The translations under genes and the position numbers were made by a program. From JAABRB01 sp963735025 (GTDB lineage Bacteria > Pseudomonadota > Gammaproteobacteria > Burkholderiales > SG8-39): a stretch of 64,000 nt of DNA. How positions within the stretch are numbered: position 1 is the first letter of the stretch; each line of letters starts with the position of its first letter. The notes beneath the pieces are model-generated. The model was given only the letters and a program-made list of their open reading frames with translations, was not told the DNA's origin and did not search any database. This document shows positions 26,477-35,267 of this stretch, one piece after another. The stretch lies in assembly GCA_963735025.1 (NCBI GenBank), contig CAVTJG010000009.1, positions 434,001 through 498,000 on the forward strand, read 5' to 3'.

Positions 26477-27670
26477 GTGACTTATCGTGCTGGCCGCCAT
26501 TTCCTGCAGATCCCTGGCCCGACAACCGTTCCGGATCGCATCTTGCGGGCGATCGACATGCCGGTCATCGATCACCGCGGGCCGGAGTTTGGCCGGCTCG
26601 GACTGGAAGTGCTGGAGGGGCTCAAGCACGTTATCCAGACACGCCAGCCGGTCGTGATTTACCCGGCCTCCGGAACCGGCGCCTGGGAAGCGGCGCTCGT
26701 GAACACCCTTTCGCCCGGCGACCGGGTGCTCATGTTCGAGACCGGCCACTTCGCTTCGCTCTGGCAGAAGATGGCGGTGCGGCTCGGCTTGCAGACGGAG
26801 TTCATCCCGACCGACTGGCGACGCGGCGCGGATGCGACCGCGCTCGAAGCCCGGCTTCGCGAGGACAAGGCGCATTCGATCAAGGCGGTGTGCGTGGTGC
26901 ACAACGAGACGTCCACCGGGGTCACGAGCCGGATACCGCTCGTTCGCAAGGCGATCGACGCGGCCGGTCACCCCGCGCTGCTGCTCGTGGATACCATCTC
27001 TTCCCTCGGGTCGATCGACTACCGCCACGACGAGTGGGGCGTCGACGTGACCGTTGCCGGGTCCCAGAAGGGGCTCATGCTCCCGCCCGGCCTCTCTTTC
27101 AATGCGCCGAGCGAGAAGGCGCGCGCCGCCGCGAAGCAGGCAAAGCTGCCCCGATCGTACTGGAACTGGGAGGAAATGTTCGCAGCGAACAAGAGCGGTT
27201 ACTTCCCGTATACACCGGCTACGAATCTGCTCTACGGACTGCGTGAGGCGCTTGCCATGCTGCATGAGGAAGGGCTCGCAAACGTGTTCGCAAGGCATGA
27301 TCGACACGCCGAGGCGACGCGCCGGGCGGTGCGGGCCTGGGGCCTCGAGATTCTGTGCGCGGTGCCGGAAGAGTATTCCAGTTCGTTGACCGCCATCATG
27401 GTGCCGGCCGGGCACGACGCGGATCATCTGCGCAAGGTCATACTCGATGCATATGACATGTCGCTCGGTACCGGTTTGGGAAAGGTCGCTGGCAAGGTGT
27501 TCCGTATCGGGCATCTCGGCGATTTCAACGATCTGACCCTGGTCGGCACGCTCGCAGGTGTCGAGATGGGCCTCTCGCTTGCAGGAATTCCGCACCAGGC
27601 AGGCGGCGTCAACGCAGCGATGCAATATTTGACGGAACGTCATCAGACCAGAGCGCGCGCGGCGGCCTGA
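26477..27670 (+). CDS. class-V aminotransferase (serine/alanine-glyoxylate type)
   Basis: PLP-dependent aminotransferase of 397 residues, fold type I class V, in the serine-glyoxylate/alanine-glyoxylate group. The N-terminus GRHFLQIPGPTTVPDRILRAI and the PLP-lysine region VAGSQKGLMLPPGLSF are characteristic. Substrate-side residues VVHNETSTGVTS and LLVDTISSLGSIDY also match. Expected reaction: transfer of an amino group from an amino acid such as serine or alanine to glyoxylate or a related oxo acid. It is the first gene of the long plus-strand cluster, 38 bp before a TRAP receptor gene, suggesting that glyoxylate or an oxo acid arises in that pathway. Confidence 0.9.
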   Translation: MTYRAGRHFLQIPGPTTVPDRILRAIDMPVIDHRGPEFGRLGLEVLEGLKHVIQTRQPVVIYPASGTGAWEAALVNTLSPGDRVLMFETGHFASLWQKMAVRLGLQTEFIPTDWRRGADATALEARLREDKAHSIKAVCVVHNETSTGVTSRIPLVRKAIDAAGHPALLLVDTISSLGSIDYRHDEWGVDVTVAGSQKGLMLPPGLSFNAPSEKARAAAKQAKLPRSYWNWEEMFAANKSGYFPYTPATNLLYGLREALAMLHEEGLANVFARHDRHAEATRRAVRAWGLEILCAVPEEYSSSLTAIMVPAGHDADHLRKVILDAYDMSLGTGLGKVAGKVFRIGHLGDFNDLTLVGTLAGVEMGLSLAGIPHQAGGVNAAMQYLTERHQTRARAAA

Positions 27671-27707
27671 CCGCAGCGACGCCCGGCAACCCAAAAGGAG
27701 GAGGACC

Positions 27708-28679
27708 ATGAAACTACGCACTCTGCTTTTCGCCCTCGCGGGCGCCGCAATCGCCACGCCTGCCGTGGCCCAGATGGAACTGAAATTCGGGCATGTGGCT
27801 GCGCCCGGCTCACTGTTCCAGGCGAGCGCGGACGAGTTTGCAAAGCGCGCCAACGCCAAGCTCGGCGGCAAGGCAACGGTCGTGGTGTTCGGCTCGAGCC
27901 AGCTCGGCAACGACCGCGAGCTCCTGCAGAAGCTCAAGCTCGGCACTGTGGACTTCGCGCTGCCCTCGACGGTGATGTCCTCCGAGGCGGACATCTTCGG
28001 CGTGTTCGAAATGCCCTATCTCGTCAAAGACCGCGATCACATGAAGCGCATCGAGAAGGAGCTCTTCTGGACCAAGATCGAGCCGGCCGCCGAGAAGAAG
28101 GGGCTCAAGGTCATCGCAGTCTGGGAGAATGGCTACCGCCACATCACCAATAACGTGCGGCCGATCGTGAAGCCCGACGACCTGAAAGGCATCAAGCTGC
28201 GCACGCCCAAGGGCAAGTGGCGGGTGAAGATGTTTCAGGCATACGGCGCAAATCCGAGCCCGATGGCGTTCTCCGAGGTGTTTACCGCGCTCAAGACCGG
28301 CGTGATGGACGGGCAGGAGAATCCGTTCACCCAGATCTACAGCGCGAAATTCCAGGAGGTGCAGAAATACCTCTCGCTAACGGGGCACGTGTACACGCCG
28401 GCCTACGTCACCGTCGGCGCGAAGAAGTGGGCGTCGCTGCCCCCCGATGTGCGCAAGACCCTCGAAGACACCGCCAAGGAGACGCAAGCATTCGTTTACG
28501 AGACCGCGGCCGCGGGCGACATGGATCTGCTCGGCAAGCTCAAAGCCAGCGGAATGCAGGTCAACGAGGCTGATAAGGCCGCATTCGTCGCCGCCTCGGG
28601 AACGATCTACGAGGAGTTCGCGAAGGAAGTGCCCGGCTCCAAGGAAGTGATCGATCGCGCCATCGCACTCGGCAAGTGA
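27708..28679 (+). CDS. dctP: TRAP transporter receptor DctP (system 1)
   Basis: Periplasmic solute receptor of 323 residues with a Sec signal peptide (MKLRTLLFALAGAAIATPAVA-Q). It has the TRAP receptor sequence features ELKFGHVAAPGSLFQ, WENGYRHITNNVRPI, the specificity helix GIKLRTPKGKWRVKMFQAYG with an arginine that usually binds the substrate carboxylate, and GVMDGQENPF. AGGAGGAGG precedes ATG 27708. Ligands of such receptors are organic acids; here the surrounding enzymes point to a hydroxy- or dicarboxylic acid. Confidence 0.93.
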   Translation: MKLRTLLFALAGAAIATPAVAQMELKFGHVAAPGSLFQASADEFAKRANAKLGGKATVVVFGSSQLGNDRELLQKLKLGTVDFALPSTVMSSEADIFGVFEMPYLVKDRDHMKRIEKELFWTKIEPAAEKKGLKVIAVWENGYRHITNNVRPIVKPDDLKGIKLRTPKGKWRVKMFQAYGANPSPMAFSEVFTALKTGVMDGQENPFTQIYSAKFQEVQKYLSLTGHVYTPAYVTVGAKKWASLPPDVRKTLEDTAKETQAFVYETAAAGDMDLLGKLKASGMQVNEADKAAFVAASGTIYEEFAKEVPGSKEVIDRAIALGK

Positions 28680-28723
28680 CCCGGCGTCCGATCCGCGCCA
28701 ATTGACGGGCGGTCGGCGATTCC

Positions 28724-28753
28724 CGCGGTGATGGCCTGACAGCCGTCACCGCG
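28724..28753 (+). terminator. hairpin between dctP1 and dctQ1
   Basis: CGCGGTGATGGC-ctgaca-GCCGTCACCGCG forms a 12-bp stem with one G-U pair, followed by TGTCTTTG. It probably acts as a partial terminator or 3' stabiliser for the receptor message. Confidence 0.55.
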
Positions 28754-28799
28754 TGTCTTTGACGCCCCGCGATCCACCCCAAGCTAGCAACCTGACGAC

Positions 28800-29321
28800 G
28801 TGGCCAATCGCGCTACCGCCCTGCGCGCCGCATTCGAGCGGCTGATGGAATGGGTCGTCATCGCGCTGATGCTGGTTCTCTTCGTCGAGGTCACGCTCGG
28901 CGTCGTGTTCCGGATGATCGGGCGACCGCTGGTCTGGTACGACGAGGTCGCATCCGTGCTGCTTGCGTGGGTGACGTACTACGGCGCAGCGCTTGCCGCC
29001 TTGAAGCGAGCGCACATCGGCTTTCCCGGGCTGGTTCGAAGCCTCGCGCCTGCCGCGCGCGTGTGGGTGGTGGTCCTCGCGAAAGCCCTGACGATCGGTT
29101 TTTTCGTGCTGGTCGCCTGGGTCGGCTGGTCGGTGCTCGCAGTGCTCGCCACTGACTATCTCGTCGGCCTGCCCGACGTGTCGAACCAGTACGTCCAGTC
29201 GGTGATTCCCATCGGCGCCGCGCTCTTCGTGATCGCCGAGCTTCTCCTGCTGCCTGACGTCCTTCGGGACGCACGCTCCGGCCGAGCGGCCGGCGCCAGC
29301 GCAGCTGAACGGCTTCACTAG
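28800..29321 (+). CDS. dctQ: TRAP transporter small permease DctQ (system 1)
   Basis: Four-helix inner-membrane subunit of 173 residues. The DctQ pattern is seen in ERLMEWVVIALMLVLFVEVTLGVVFRMIGRPLVWYDEVASVLLAWVTYYGAALA followed by a histidine in KRAHIGF. It works with DctM and the receptor as a sodium-driven importer. GTG 28800 is the first possible start in frame that gives the family N-terminus; no clear Shine-Dalgarno sequence is present. The stop is 9 bp before dctM. Confidence 0.9.
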   Translation: MANRATALRAAFERLMEWVVIALMLVLFVEVTLGVVFRMIGRPLVWYDEVASVLLAWVTYYGAALAALKRAHIGFPGLVRSLAPAARVWVVVLAKALTIGFFVLVAWVGWSVLAVLATDYLVGLPDVSNQYVQSVIPIGAALFVIAELLLLPDVLRDARSGRAAGASAAERLH

Positions 29322-29330
29322 CACGACCGA

Positions 29331-30614
29331 ATGGCGATCCTGCTGCTTTTTGTCGGGGTGCTCGCGCTGGTCATGATCGATGTACCGATCGCGGTGGCGC
29401 TCGGCATCGCGGCAGTCGTGGCGATGGTGACAACCCAGGGTGTCGACACGCTGCCCAACGTCGCGATCGTGATGTACAGCGGCGCTACGAGCTTTCCGCT
29501 GCTGGCCATTCCGCTGTTCATTCTCGCCGGCGCGATCATGAATGCCTCGGGCATCTCCCGGCGCCTCATTGCATTCGCCTCCGCGCTGCTCGGATTCATA
29601 CGCGGCGGGCTTTCCATGGCCGCGATCGGCACCTCGCTCTTCTTCGCCGAGATTTCCGGCTCTGCCGTTGCGGATGTCGCAGCGCTCGGGTCGGTGCTGA
29701 TCCCCGCGATGAAGAAGCGCGGCTACCCGCCCGCCTTCGCCGCTGCGGTGATGTCCTCGTCGGCCACGCTCGCCGTGATCATTCCGCCGTCCATTCCGAT
29801 GATCCTTTACGCAGTCATGGCGGACACATCGGTCGTGCAGTTGTTCGTCGCCGGAATCGTGCCGGGCGTGCTCGGCGGTTTCGGGCTGATGGGGATGGCC
29901 TACTGGTTCGCGCGTCGGTACAACTATCCCGTCGAGGAGTCGTTTCAATGGGCCAGAGTGCGACGCACTTTTCGCGAGGCGGCCTGGGCTCTGACGCTGC
30001 CGTTGATCATTCTGGGGAGCATATTCGGCGGCGTCGTGACCGCCACGGAGGGCGCCGCACTCGCAGTGGTAGCAGCGCTATTCATCGGCCTAGGCGTGTA
30101 CCGGGAGCTCGACTGGCGCCACCTGAAGGATGCCATCATCGAGGGCGGTGTCCAGACCGCCGTCGTGATGCTCCTGGTCGCCGCATCCGCGTTGCTCGGC
30201 GTGTACCTGACCGAACAGCAGGTCCCGCAAAAGCTTGCCGGAGCGATCATCGATCTCACGTCGAACAAGTGGGTCGTGCTGGCGATTCTGAATGTGCTCT
30301 TCCTGCTGCTCGGACTGTTCCTTCACTCCGCAGCGGCGATCATTCTCACGGTTCCGGTGGTGATGCCACTCGTCAATGCCGTAGGCATCGACCCGGTGCA
30401 CTTCGGCCTCGTGGTCACGGTCAATCTGGGCATCGGCCAGCAGACCCCGCCGGTCGCGAGCGTCCTCGCGACAGCTTGCACGATCGCAAAAGAGGACATC
30501 TGGACGGTCTCCCGCACGAACGTGTACTTCATCGCCGTGCTGGTCGTCGTGCTTCTGCTGGTGACCTACGTTCCCGCTGTTCCGCTCTCACTCGTTCACT
30601 ACTTCTACGGATAG
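29331..30614 (+). CDS. dctM: TRAP transporter large permease DctM (system 1)
   Basis: Inner-membrane transport subunit of 427 residues with about twelve helices. Typical features are FPLLAIPLFILAGAIMNASGI, the SGSAVADVAALGSVLIPAM motif, SSSATLAVIIPPSIPMILYAV and the second-half TPPVASVLATACTIAK. It uses the sodium gradient to move the acid delivered by DctP. The stop codon TAG is part of the AGGAG ribosome-binding site of the next gene. Confidence 0.93.
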   Translation: MAILLLFVGVLALVMIDVPIAVALGIAAVVAMVTTQGVDTLPNVAIVMYSGATSFPLLAIPLFILAGAIMNASGISRRLIAFASALLGFIRGGLSMAAIGTSLFFAEISGSAVADVAALGSVLIPAMKKRGYPPAFAAAVMSSSATLAVIIPPSIPMILYAVMADTSVVQLFVAGIVPGVLGGFGLMGMAYWFARRYNYPVEESFQWARVRRTFREAAWALTLPLIILGSIFGGVVTATEGAALAVVAALFIGLGVYRELDWRHLKDAIIEGGVQTAVVMLLVAASALLGVYLTEQQVPQKLAGAIIDLTSNKWVVLAILNVLFLLLGLFLHSAAAIILTVPVVMPLVNAVGIDPVHFGLVVTVNLGIGQQTPPVASVLATACTIAKEDIWTVSRTNVYFIAVLVVVLLLVTYVPAVPLSLVHYFYG

Positions 30615-30622
30615 GAGCCCTC

Positions 30623-31411
30623 GTGCCTGGCGATATCCTGCTCACGCGAGACGGTCCCGACGGTTCAATCGCGATCGTCACGCTCTCCAATCCCGATCGC
30701 CTCAACGCCCTTGGCCTGCCGATGTGGGAAAAGCTCGGCGATTTCATGCGCGACCTGGATGACGACGCCTCATTGCGCTGCGTCGTACTGCGCGGCGCAG
30801 GCGAGAAAGCATTCGGCGCCGGCGCGGACATTTCGGAGTTCGCGACGACTCGTGCGAATTCGCAGCTCGCCAAGGAATACGGCACTCGCGTCGAGCGAGC
30901 GATGCGAGCGATCTCCGAATGCCGGCATCCGACCGTGGCGATGATCCACGGCGCGTGCGTGGGCGGCGGGCTGCTGGTCGCATCGCGGTGTGACCTGAGA
31001 ATCGCGGGCGAGTCGGCGCGCTTCGGCGTGCCGGTCAAGAAGCTCGGGCTGGTCGAATCGCATGCCGAGATGCAAGGCATGCTCGACGTGATGGGCTATG
31101 CGAACGGCCTCGAGATGATTCTCGAGGGACGCATCTGGGGAGTCCGCGAGGCCTACGAGAAGGGGCTCGTCAACCGGGTGGTGCCGGATGCCGATGTCGA
31201 GCGGGAGACGCTGGCCACGGCGCTGCGCATCGCCGAAGGGGCACCGCTCGTGGCCAGGTGGCACAAGAAGTTTGCGCGGCGCCTGGCCGATCCGCGTCCA
31301 CTGACGGATGCCGAGCGCGACGAGGCGTATGCGTGTTTCGACACCGAAGATTTTCGTGAGGGCGCGGCGGCGTTCCTCGCAAAGCGCAATCCGCAGTTCA
31401 AGGGACGATGA
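30623..31411 (+). CDS. crotonase-fold protein lacking catalytic glutamates
   Basis: Enoyl-CoA hydratase/isomerase superfamily member of 262 residues. It has the oxyanion-hole and CoA-binding features GAGEKAFGAGADISEFA and HGACVGGGLLVASRCDL. At the positions where hydratases carry the two catalytic glutamates (GGGCELA and PEILLG in the rat enzyme) it has GGGLLVA and PVKKLG, so Glu144 and Glu164 are replaced by Leu and Val. It is therefore unlikely to be a normal hydratase; the fold also supports decarboxylases, hydrolases and lyases. GTG 30623 follows AGGAG overlapping the dctM stop. Its stop overlaps the PdxA2 start (ATGA). Confidence 0.88.
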   Translation: MPGDILLTRDGPDGSIAIVTLSNPDRLNALGLPMWEKLGDFMRDLDDDASLRCVVLRGAGEKAFGAGADISEFATTRANSQLAKEYGTRVERAMRAISECRHPTVAMIHGACVGGGLLVASRCDLRIAGESARFGVPVKKLGLVESHAEMQGMLDVMGYANGLEMILEGRIWGVREAYEKGLVNRVVPDADVERETLATALRIAEGAPLVARWHKKFARRLADPRPLTDAERDEAYACFDTEDFREGAAAFLAKRNPQFKGR

Positions 31412-32379
31412 GCGTCGACCACCGGCCGCGAATCGCGTTCTTCGCGGGGGATCCGAACGGCGTCGGCCCCGAGCTCGTCGCCAAGCTGCTCGCGAAGCCG
31501 CAGATCACCGAGAGCGCCGCAGTGCGGCTGATCGGCGATCGCGCCGTCCTTGCAAGTGCGGAGCGCCTTACCGGCGCCATGATCCGCCCGGATGTCGAGT
31601 TCGAGGCGCTGCCCGTTTTTTGCGATGAGGCGCGCACACCCGGAAAGGTTAATCCCGCCGCCGGCACATGGATGCTCGCCGGGCTGAGGCGTTGCGCGGC
31701 GCTGGCGCGCGCACGCGAGGCGGACGCGATTGTTTTCGCGCCGCTCAACAAGCAGGCGTTAAAGCTCGGCGGGTTGCAGCATCCGGACGAGCAGCATCTC
31801 CTTGCAGAGTTGCTCGAAGCGCGTGGCTATACGGTGGAGTTCAACGTCATCGACCGGCTCTGGACTTCGCGCGTGACATCGCATATTCCGCTCAGAGACG
31901 TCGCCCGCGCAATCACGTCCGAGCGCGTGGCCGACGCAGTGCGGGTGATCGACAGAGGGCTCCGGCAGGGAGGTGTCGCGAAGCCGCGAATCGCGGTGGC
32001 CGGGCTCAATCCGCACGCGGGCGAGGGCGGCACCCTGGGTCGCGAAGAGATCGACGCGATCGGACCGGGAATCGAGCGCGCGAATGCCGATGGCATCGAT
32101 GCGCGCGGCCCATTTCCCGCCGATACGATTTTCCTTGCCGCACGGCGCGGCGATTTCGATGCGGTGGTGACGATGTACCACGACCAGGGTCAGATCGCGA
32201 TGAAGCTGATGGGGTTCGACCGCGGCGTGACAGTGCTCGGCGGCCTGCCGGTACCGGTCACGACCTGCGCGCACGGCACGGCGTATGACATCGTCGGCCG
32301 CAACGTGGCAAATCTCGTGCCGCTCACCAACGCATTCGAACTGGCGGTCGCGATGGCCGCGCGACAGAATGAGAGGTAA
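31408..32379 (+). CDS. PdxA2-like 4-phosphohydroxy-acid dehydrogenase
   Basis: NAD- and metal-dependent dehydrogenase of 323 residues in the PdxA family. The three metal-binding histidines of PdxA are present in TSHIPLRDV, GLNPHAGEGG and MYHDQGQIAMK, so it should be active. In biosynthetic PdxA the substrate is 4-phosphohydroxythreonine. Stand-alone PdxA2 copies in catabolic operons act on related phosphorylated hydroxy-acids, for example in erythronate/threonate use. No pdxJ is nearby and the gene sits between catabolic genes, so a catabolic role is much likelier. The usual partner kinase (DUF1537 type) is not present in this cluster. Confidence 0.88.
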   Translation: MSVDHRPRIAFFAGDPNGVGPELVAKLLAKPQITESAAVRLIGDRAVLASAERLTGAMIRPDVEFEALPVFCDEARTPGKVNPAAGTWMLAGLRRCAALARAREADAIVFAPLNKQALKLGGLQHPDEQHLLAELLEARGYTVEFNVIDRLWTSRVTSHIPLRDVARAITSERVADAVRVIDRGLRQGGVAKPRIAVAGLNPHAGEGGTLGREEIDAIGPGIERANADGIDARGPFPADTIFLAARRGDFDAVVTMYHDQGQIAMKLMGFDRGVTVLGGLPVPVTTCAHGTAYDIVGRNVANLVPLTNAFELAVAMAARQNER

Positions 32380-32386
32380 CGCGAAC

Positions 32387-33607
32387 ATGTCCGCGTCGAA
32401 GGGCCCGTTGGAGGGGGTAAAAGTTCTCGAGCTCTGTCAGGTCATGGCCGGGCCCACTTGCGGAATGCTGCTCGCCGATCTGGGCGCAGACGTCGTGAAG
32501 GTCGAAAAGCTGCCGGGGGGCGACGACACACGGGCCTACGACAATCCGCAGGTGAACGGCGAATCGGCAGCCTTTCTCGCCATGAACCGCAACAAGCGCT
32601 CGATCGCGCTCGACCTGAAGCACCCGGCGGGGCAGGAGGCCCTCAAGCGCCTTGTGCGTGATGCCGATGTGCTGGTCGAGAATTTCCGCAAGGGCACGAT
32701 GGAGAAATTCGGCCTCGGCTACGACGCGCTGAGGGCCATCAACCCCCGCCTCGTCTATTGCGCAATCACCGGTTACGGACACACCGGACCCTATGCCGAC
32801 AAGGGCGGCTTCGATCTCGTCGCGCAGGGTGCCTCCGGCCTCATGAGCATCACCGGCGAACCGGGCCGCGAGCCGGTGAAGTGCGGCCCGCCGGTGTGCG
32901 ACATCAACGGCGGCATGCTCGGCGCGCTCGGGATCGTGGCAGCGTACGTGCACCGCCTGAAGACGGGCCAAGGCCAGATGGTGGACACCTCCCTGCTCGA
33001 GGCAGGTATCCACACCACTTTCTGGCACTCGGCGATCTACTTCGCAACGGGCGTCTCGCCGGCGCCAACCGGCTCGGCGCACGTCCTTTCGGCACCGTAC
33101 CAGGCATTCCCGACACGCGACGGCTGGGTGACGATTGGCGGTGCGAATCCCGCGAACTGGGTACGCCTCGCGCGCATGATGGAGCTGCCCGAACTGCTCG
33201 ACGATGCGCGGTTCAAGTCCAACTCTGACCGGATGCAAAATCGCGCGGCGCTGTTCGAAATCCTGGCGCAAAAGACCCGCGAACGCACGACACAAGACCT
33301 CGTTGCCGCGCTTGACGCGGCGGGGATTCCCGCCGGCCCCGTCAATACGATCGGAGAGATGCTGGCCGACCCGCATGTCCTCGCTCGGGAAATGGTCGTC
33401 GAGACGGTCCATCCGATTGCGGGACCGACCAAAGCGCTCGGCCTGCCGATCAAGTTTTCTGCGACGCCCGGTGGAGTGCGTCGCCCGGCCCCTCGGCTGG
33501 GGGAGCATACTCGCGAGGTGCTGCGCGAAGCGGGATTTGCGGACGCTGAGATCGACGCGCTGGCCCGGTCCGGTGCCACCCTCACCTCAGGTGGAGATTC
33601 GCCGTAG
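32387..33607 (+). CDS. CaiB/BaiF family CoA-transferase
   Basis: Class III CoA-transferase of 406 residues. These enzymes move CoA between carboxylates through an enzyme-bound aspartyl anhydride. The family opening GPLEGVKVLELCQVMAGPTCGMLLADLGADVVKVE is present, and the catalytic aspartate is expected in KGGFDLVAQGASGLM. ATG 32387 follows GAGG; an in-frame ATG at 32369 overlaps the PdxA2 stop. In this context it would activate the imported acid using, for example, succinyl-CoA, and the crotonase would act on the product; both are inference. Confidence 0.9.
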   Translation: MSASKGPLEGVKVLELCQVMAGPTCGMLLADLGADVVKVEKLPGGDDTRAYDNPQVNGESAAFLAMNRNKRSIALDLKHPAGQEALKRLVRDADVLVENFRKGTMEKFGLGYDALRAINPRLVYCAITGYGHTGPYADKGGFDLVAQGASGLMSITGEPGREPVKCGPPVCDINGGMLGALGIVAAYVHRLKTGQGQMVDTSLLEAGIHTTFWHSAIYFATGVSPAPTGSAHVLSAPYQAFPTRDGWVTIGGANPANWVRLARMMELPELLDDARFKSNSDRMQNRAALFEILAQKTRERTTQDLVAALDAAGIPAGPVNTIGEMLADPHVLAREMVVETVHPIAGPTKALGLPIKFSATPGGVRRPAPRLGEHTREVLREAGFADAEIDALARSGATLTSGGDSP

Positions 33608-33720
33608 AATCACCGGCCCAATTGGTCGAAAGCAGCCGGAGCCTTGGCCGTCACCGGATTGCGCCAGGGTCTCCGGGAAGGCGGTGGAATCCGCCAATTT
33701 TTCCAAAAAGGAGGAGTCAG

Positions 33721-34713
33721 ATGAAACCTATTCGTTACGTTACCGCTACGCTCGCGCTCGCGGCTTTTTCGCTCGGCGCCGTCCAGGCGCAGGAAATCAA
33801 GATCTCGCACCAGTGGAAAGCCAACGTGGACGGGCGCGACAAGGCCACGCGCGTCTTCGTCAAGGCAGTCAACGAGGCAGACCCGAGCCTCAAGTTCCGC
33901 ATCTACCCCGCGCAATCGCTCGGCATCAAGCCAGTCGCGCAGCTGGATGCATTGCAGAACGGCACGCTCGAAATGGCTGTCTTTCCGATGTCCTACGCCG
34001 TCGGCAAGGCCGCGGAATTCTCGATCATCATCATGCCGGGAACGGTTCCCACCCTTGCCCACGCCATGAAACTGCGCGGCACGCCGTTCCAGGCAAAGCT
34101 GAACGAGCTCGCCGAAAAGAACGGCATCCACATCGTCACGTGGTGGTGGACACCCGGCGCGTTCGCGACCAAGGATCGCGAGATCACCGGCCCGAAAAGC
34201 GTGGACGGCCTGAAGATGCGCGCGGCCGATCCGACGTTCGAGGTCATGCTCAAGGCGGCGGGTGCGTCGGTGGTGAGCATGCCCTCGACCGAGATCTATC
34301 CCTCGCTGCAGTCCGGTGTGCTGAATGGCACGCTGACGTCTGCCGAGACGTTCGTGAGCATGCGCCTCTACGAACAGACTAAGTTCGCCACGGTGCCCAC
34401 CAACTACGCCCTGTGGATGCTCCTGCAGCCGCTCGTCATGTCCAAGCAGCACTGGGACAAGCTGACGCCGGCGCAGCAGAAGATCTTCGAGGCGGCGGCC
34501 GCAAAATCGGACGAGTTCTTCCTCGGTCTGCAGAAGGAAGCAGTCGACAAGATGGAGGCCGCATACAAGAAGGCCGGCGCCAAGGTGCACGAGATGACCC
34601 AGGCCGAATACGACGAGTGGGTCGCGCTCGCGAAGAAGACGTCCTATAAAGAGTACGCCAGCAAGTCGCCCATGGCGAAAGAGCTTCTCGACGCGCTGCT
34701 CGCGGTGAAGTGA
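33721..34713 (+). CDS. dctP: TRAP transporter receptor DctP (system 2)
   Basis: Periplasmic receptor of 330 residues with signal peptide MKPIRYVTATLALAAFSLGA, cleaved before QEIKISH. TRAP features are HQWKANVDGRDKATRVFVKAVN, the binding arginine region DGLKMRAADPTFEVMLKAAGA and GVLNGTLTSAETF. It starts at ATG 33721 after AAAGGAGGAG; the longer frame has no signal. It differs enough from DctP1 to bind another ligand. A strong terminator-like hairpin lies directly after it. Confidence 0.93.
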   Translation: MKPIRYVTATLALAAFSLGAVQAQEIKISHQWKANVDGRDKATRVFVKAVNEADPSLKFRIYPAQSLGIKPVAQLDALQNGTLEMAVFPMSYAVGKAAEFSIIIMPGTVPTLAHAMKLRGTPFQAKLNELAEKNGIHIVTWWWTPGAFATKDREITGPKSVDGLKMRAADPTFEVMLKAAGASVVSMPSTEIYPSLQSGVLNGTLTSAETFVSMRLYEQTKFATVPTNYALWMLLQPLVMSKQHWDKLTPAQQKIFEAAAAKSDEFFLGLQKEAVDKMEAAYKKAGAKVHEMTQAEYDEWVALAKKTSYKEYASKSPMAKELLDALLAVK

Positions 34714-34728
34714 CAGTCGGAACATGAT

Positions 34729-34762
34729 CGAGCCGGGCCGGGCGACTGGCCCGGCTCGTTTT
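34729..34762 (+). terminator. terminator-like hairpin between dctP2 and dctQ2
   Basis: CGAGCCGGGCC and its exact complement GGCCCGGCTCG form an 11-bp stem around an 8-base loop, followed directly by TTTTCGTTC. This is a good intrinsic terminator by structure, yet the permease genes follow in the same direction, so read-through must be partial or a promoter lies between. Confidence 0.75.
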
Positions 34763-34778
34763 CGTTCCCCGTACTTCG

Positions 34779-35267
34779 GTGAATCGTTTCGTTTCAGCCA
34801 TGGACCGCGTGTCGGTCGCGTGCGCCGCGATCGCCTCGGTCATGCTCGGCGCAGCCGCGCTGGTGATCACCTGGAACGTGATCTACCGCGCCATGGGCGC
34901 CTCGACCTACTGGGAGATCGAGTTCTCGGTCTTCATGATGGTTGGAGCCCTGTTTCTCGCCTCGCCCTACTGCCTGATGACGAACGGGCACGTGGCGGTG
35001 GATCTCCTCTCGCACTACCTGCCGCGGCGCGTCGCGCGCGTGTTGGGCATTGCGATCGCGATTGTCGGTCTCGCGATCTGCGTCTACCTCGCGTACGCCG
35101 GTGCGGAGCTCACCATTGATTCGTTCGGCAAGGGTGAGCGCACGGAGAGCACCTGGGCCCCCTACAAATGGCCGCTGTTCCTCAGCATGCCCGTTGGGAT
35201 GGGGCTCACTGCGCTGCAGTACCTCGCAGACCTGATTCGCGGCGTATCCGGGAAGGCTGACCGATGA
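34779..35267 (+). CDS. dctQ: TRAP transporter small permease DctQ (system 2)
   Basis: Four-helix inner-membrane subunit of 162 residues. The pattern includes VITWNVIYRAMGASTYWEIEFSVFMMVGALFLASPYCLMTNGHVAVDLL. GTG 34779 gives the full frame, but ATG 34800 (MDRVSVACAAIASV) is an equally good start; neither has a clear Shine-Dalgarno sequence. Its stop overlaps the dctM start (ATGA), so the two subunits are translationally coupled. Confidence 0.88.
   Translation: MNRFVSAMDRVSVACAAIASVMLGAAALVITWNVIYRAMGASTYWEIEFSVFMMVGALFLASPYCLMTNGHVAVDLLSHYLPRRVARVLGIAIAIVGLAICVYLAYAGAELTIDSFGKGERTESTWAPYKWPLFLSMPVGMGLTALQYLADLIRGVSGKADR

Noticed and set aside
26330..27994. 554-codon open frame antisense to the aminotransferase and dctP1
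   Set aside because: Shadow frame; the sense genes have clear catalytic motifs and ribosome-binding sites.
29948..30622. N-terminal extension of the crotonase-fold gene
   Set aside because: It lies inside dctM1 in another frame; GTG 30623 with AGGAG is the natural start.
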